A DNA stretch of 8,586 nt, from the NCBI GenBank assembly GCA_946886545.1, contig CAMPIU010000106.1, positions 1 to 8,586 of the forward strand. The letters are read 5' to 3'. The translations under genes and the position numbers were made by a program. How positions within the stretch are numbered: position 1 is the stretch's first letter; each line of letters opens with the position of its first letter. Shown here piece after piece: positions 6,279 through 8,586 of the stretch. The DNA comes from an uncultured Flavobacteriales bacterium (GTDB lineage: Bacteria; Bacteroidota; Bacteroidia; Flavobacteriales; Crocinitomicaceae). The notes beneath the pieces were generated by a model, which worked only from the letters and a program-made list of their open reading frames with translations, did no database searches and had not been told where the DNA came from.

Positions 6279-6605
6279 TTATCTTGCCAATAATTTACCG
6301 GAAACTTTATATGTTGCGGAGTATGAAAGTCCGGGTTGACGTAATTTAAAGGTCTGGAATGCTTTTTTGTACCAACGGGGGTCTGTCGCTTTCTTTTTCA
6401 AATTTTCATTTGTAATTACATCATATAACTCGCCATTGAGCCAGGGTTCAATTCCATAAATTCCAATTCCGAAATATTCAGCTCTATCCAAAACGATTTC
6501 GAAATCCGATTCGGAAAAAAACGGAACGGCCTCGCCTTCGAATCCATCATTCAGTTTTTTTAAACCTTGAAATACATTTTTTTCTAAAAATTCACTTTGT
6601 TCCAT
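6279..6605 (-). CDS. Small hypothetical protein with GIYGIEPW motif
   Basis: A 108-residue soluble protein, not assigned to a named family. Its most distinctive stretch is FFSESDFEIVLDRAEYFGIGIYGIEPW (29-55) followed by NGELYDV (57-63) and DPRWYKKAF (75-83): an aromatic-rich alpha/beta core with evenly spaced Trp, Tyr and Gly residues that looks conserved rather than random. No signal peptide or membrane segment is seen. It starts at 6605 and is first in the unit with the 127-residue gene. Only 31 bp separate its ATG from the typA terminator, leaving little room for a separate promoter, so transcription may begin inside the hairpin region or come from readthrough. Function unknown. Confidence 0.78.
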   Translation of the reverse strand: MEQSEFLEKNVFQGLKKLNDGFEGEAVPFFSESDFEIVLDRAEYFGIGIYGIEPWLNGELYDVITNENLKKKATDPRWYKKAFQTFKLRQPGLSYSATYKVSGKLLAR

Positions 6606-6636
6606 ATTGTAGGATGTTTTTTGACTTGTCGTAAAA

Positions 6637-6664
6637 AAAGCGAATCCAATTGGATTCGCTTTTT
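6637..6664 (-). terminator. Strong intrinsic terminator of typA
   Basis: A perfect 28-bp palindrome: AAAAGCGAATCCAA (6637-6650) pairs with TTGGATTCGCTTTT (6651-6664), folding as a 12-bp stem with an AATT loop. On the minus strand it runs into seven T residues (6640-6634). It lies 70 bp past the typA stop codon. Its outer AAAAGCGA/TCGCTTTT arms match the two other terminators in the window while the inner part differs. Confidence 0.85.
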
Positions 6665-6693
6665 CATATTGATTAGAACGCCACCCTCCTCAA

Positions 6694-6711
6694 TCCTCCC
6701 TTGAGGGAGGA
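6694..6711. repeat. GC-rich stem-loop between typA and its terminator
   Basis: TCCTCCC (6694-6700) and GGGAGGA (6705-6711) pair over 7 bp around a TTGA loop. An overlapping alternative pairs CCTCAA (6688-6693) with TTGAGG (6701-6706). It stands out in this AT-rich DNA and lies 23 bp past the typA stop codon. It has no T tail of its own, so it could be a dispersed intergenic repeat or an mRNA 3'-end stabiliser. Confidence 0.5.
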
Positions 6712-6733
6712 AGTTGAAAGCAGCTTCTGCATA

Positions 6734-8533
6734 CTATGCTTTGCTTCCTCTCTTACGTTCGTTTTCTTTCAACAAGATTTTACGGATACGTAAGTTTTCA
6801 GGTGTTACTTCAACATATTCATCTCCCTGGATGTATTCCAGACACTCTTCCAAGCTGAAGATTTTTGCCGGTGCCAAACGAACTTTCTCGTCTGCTCCAG
6901 ATGAACGCATGTTCGACATTTTCTTTGTCTTCGTTACGTTCACACACAAATCTCCTGCACGTGAGTTTTCACCGATTACTTGTCCTTCGTAGATATTTTC
7001 ATTCGGATTAATGAAGAATTTACCACTATCCTGTAAATTATTCAATGAGAACGGAATCGATGTTCCCTGCTCCAAAGAGATCATAGATCCGTTTTGGCGA
7101 CCAGGAATATCTCCTCTGTATGGTTGATACTCTAAGAAACGGTGAGTCATAATTGCTTCACCGGCAGTTTGCGTCAACAAGTAGTTACGTAAACCAATGA
7201 TTCCACGTGACGGGATTTGGAATTGAATGATCATACGAGCTCCTTTCGGTTCCATATTCGTCATTTCACCTTTGCGTTTTGTTACCGCCTCAACAGCAGT
7301 TCCTGAAAACTCTTCCGGTAAATCGATCGTTAATTCTTCAACCGGCTCACATTTAACTCCGTCAATTTCCTTTATAATTACCTGTGGCTGACCAACTTGT
7401 AATTCATATCCTTCACGACGCATTGTTTCGATCAATACAGATAAGTGCAAAACACCACGGCCGGCAACGATCCACTTGTCTGCTTTATCCGTATCGGAAA
7501 CACGCATTGCCAGGTTTTTCTCCAACTCTTTTTGCAAACGTTCCTGGATGTGACGCGAAGTTACCTTCTTACCTTCTTTTCCGAAGAACGGTGAATCGTT
7601 GATAGAGAACAACATGTTCATTGTCGGCTCATCGATTTTGATAGATGCCAATGGCTCAGGATTTTCTGCATCACAGATCACATCACCGATTTCGAAACCT
7701 TCGATTCCGGTAACCGCACAAATGTCTCCTGCAGCAACCGAATCTACTTTACGACGTTCAGTTCCATCAAATACAAATAATTCTTTCACACGGTGTTTCT
7801 CTTGAGAACCATCGCGTTTTGCCAATACAATAGGTTGGTTTTCTTTCAATTCTCCACGGTGTAAACGACCGATTGCGATACGTCCAACATAAGTTGAGAA
7901 ATCCAAAGAAGTGATCAGCATTTGTGTATTTCCTTCTTCGATAGGACGAGGTGGGAAATAATCCAAAATTTGATCCAATAAATCTGTAATATCTGTTTTA
8001 GGTTGTTTCCAATCTGTAGACATCCAGCCGTTTTTAGCCGAACCATAGATTGTAGGAAACTCTAATTGTGCTTCGTTTGCATCCAATTCGAACATCAAGT
8101 CGAATACTTTTTCATGCACTTCGTCCGGAGTACAGTTGTCTTTGTCAACCTTATTGATTACCAACAACGGTTTGATTCCCATTGACAATGCTTTTCCTAA
8201 AACGAAACGCGTTTGCGGCATCGGACCTTCAAAAGCATCCACCAACAAACAAACTCCGTCTGCCATGTTCAATACGCGTTCTACCTCTCCACCAAAGTCG
8301 GCGTGACCGGGAGTGTCGATGATATTGATCTTTGTTCCTTTGTAAGAAACGGAAACGTTCTTAGATACGATTGTGATTCCACGTTCACGCTCCAAATCAT
8401 TGCTGTCCATGATCAAATCTCCTGTTGGACGATCACGTTCATTTAATACATTTCCTGCCTCAATCATTTTGTCAACCAGTGTTGTTTTACCGTGGTCAAC
8501 GTGTGCGATAATCGCGATGTTTTTAATTTCCAT
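6734..8533 (-). CDS. typA: Ribosome-binding GTPase TypA/BipA
   Basis: A cytosolic translational GTPase of 599 residues, full length for TypA/BipA. The family binds the 70S ribosome and aids large-subunit assembly and growth under cold or other stress. The GTPase motifs are intact: G1 AHVDHGKT (10-17), switch-I RGITI (51-55), G3 DTPGH (73-77), G4 NKVD (127-130) and G5 SAK (165-167). Beta-barrel domain II follows (about 204-300: LITSLDFSTYVGRIAIGRLHRG), then the EF-G-like domains III and V (SPFFGKEGKKVTSRHIQERL; VTKRKGEMTNMEP; IPSRGIIGLRNYLLTQT). The TypA-specific C-terminal domain (about 480-599: NLQDSGKFFINPNENIYEGQVIGENSRAGDLCVN, then NMRSSGADEKVRLAP) separates it from LepA and EF-G. M1 at 8533 has an A-rich leader and no Shine-Dalgarno. 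It forms a single-gene unit ended by the terminator at 6637-6664. Confidence 0.98.
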   Translation of the reverse strand: MEIKNIAIIAHVDHGKTTLVDKMIEAGNVLNERDRPTGDLIMDSNDLERERGITIVSKNVSVSYKGTKINIIDTPGHADFGGEVERVLNMADGVCLLVDAFEGPMPQTRFVLGKALSMGIKPLLVINKVDKDNCTPDEVHEKVFDLMFELDANEAQLEFPTIYGSAKNGWMSTDWKQPKTDITDLLDQILDYFPPRPIEEGNTQMLITSLDFSTYVGRIAIGRLHRGELKENQPIVLAKRDGSQEKHRVKELFVFDGTERRKVDSVAAGDICAVTGIEGFEIGDVICDAENPEPLASIKIDEPTMNMLFSINDSPFFGKEGKKVTSRHIQERLQKELEKNLAMRVSDTDKADKWIVAGRGVLHLSVLIETMRREGYELQVGQPQVIIKEIDGVKCEPVEELTIDLPEEFSGTAVEAVTKRKGEMTNMEPKGARMIIQFQIPSRGIIGLRNYLLTQTAGEAIMTHRFLEYQPYRGDIPGRQNGSMISLEQGTSIPFSLNNLQDSGKFFINPNENIYEGQVIGENSRAGDLCVNVTKTKKMSNMRSSGADEKVRLAPAKIFSLEECLEYIQGDEYVEVTPENLRIRKILLKENERKRGSKA

Positions 8534-8586
8534 TTTTTTTATTTGAAAATGTAAAATTGAAAATTGAAAAGCTGGTATACGGTCCA
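8534..8586. other. Leader region of typA at the window edge
   Basis: A very AT-rich 53 bp with the minus-strand phrase TTTTCAA repeated, then TACATTTT (8558-8551), seven of eight matches to TAnnTTTG, about 17 bases before the ATG. No clear upstream TTTG box is seen at the right spacing, so the promoter is only suggested. The A-rich run directly before the ATG is typical of well-translated Bacteroidota genes. Confidence 0.25.

Noticed and set aside
7384..8446. Several plus-strand frames of 68-77 codons opposite typA.
   Set aside because: They are shadows of a fully conserved 599-residue GTPase and show no independent coding signal.

Overview
The window looks like chromosomal DNA from a Bacteroidota bacterium, most likely of the Flavobacteriales type. 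It is AT-rich with A-rich leaders, most starts lack a Shine-Dalgarno sequence, and several promoters resemble the Bacteroidota TTTG / TAnnTTTG pattern. The proteins (TypA, a SIMPL-domain protein, a tandem PhnB-like VOC protein) also fit. The genus cannot be fixed from sequence alone. Every supported gene lies on the minus strand, so transcription runs from high to low coordinates. I see no tRNA, rRNA, CRISPR array, insertion sequence or phage gene.

In transcription order: (1) typA/bipA (8533-6734), a complete ribosome-associated GTPase, followed by a GC-rich hairpin and a strong terminator (6637-6664). (2) Two small unrecognised genes (6605-6279 and 6244-5861) 34 bp apart, closed by a terminator at 5763-5801. 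(3) An AraC-type regulator (5690-4911) followed after 72 bp by a two-domain PhnB-like VOC protein (4838-3978), which also has a good promoter of its own. (4) A secreted SIMPL/DUF541 protein (3782-3066) behind a near-perfect sigma-54 promoter, closed by a terminator at 2973-3008. (5) A hypothetical protein (2850-2275) followed after 30 bp by a GNAT acetyltransferase (2244-1726), with a good promoter in front of the pair. (6) The N-terminal 501 residues of a cation P-type ATPase (1504 to the left edge), with a GTG start and an inverted repeat in front of it. It is cut by the window edge just after its TGD motif.

This is mostly housekeeping and small regulatory or stress-type genes rather than one obvious multi-gene defence or biosynthesis system. 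The points most worth following up are regulatory. They are the sigma-54 promoter with a nearby palindrome in front of the SIMPL gene, the near-leaderless GTG start and inverted repeat of the ATPase, and a family of look-alike terminators closing three separate units. The acidic two-gene unit of unknown function is the best candidate for undescribed biology, but the sequence alone does not show what it does.
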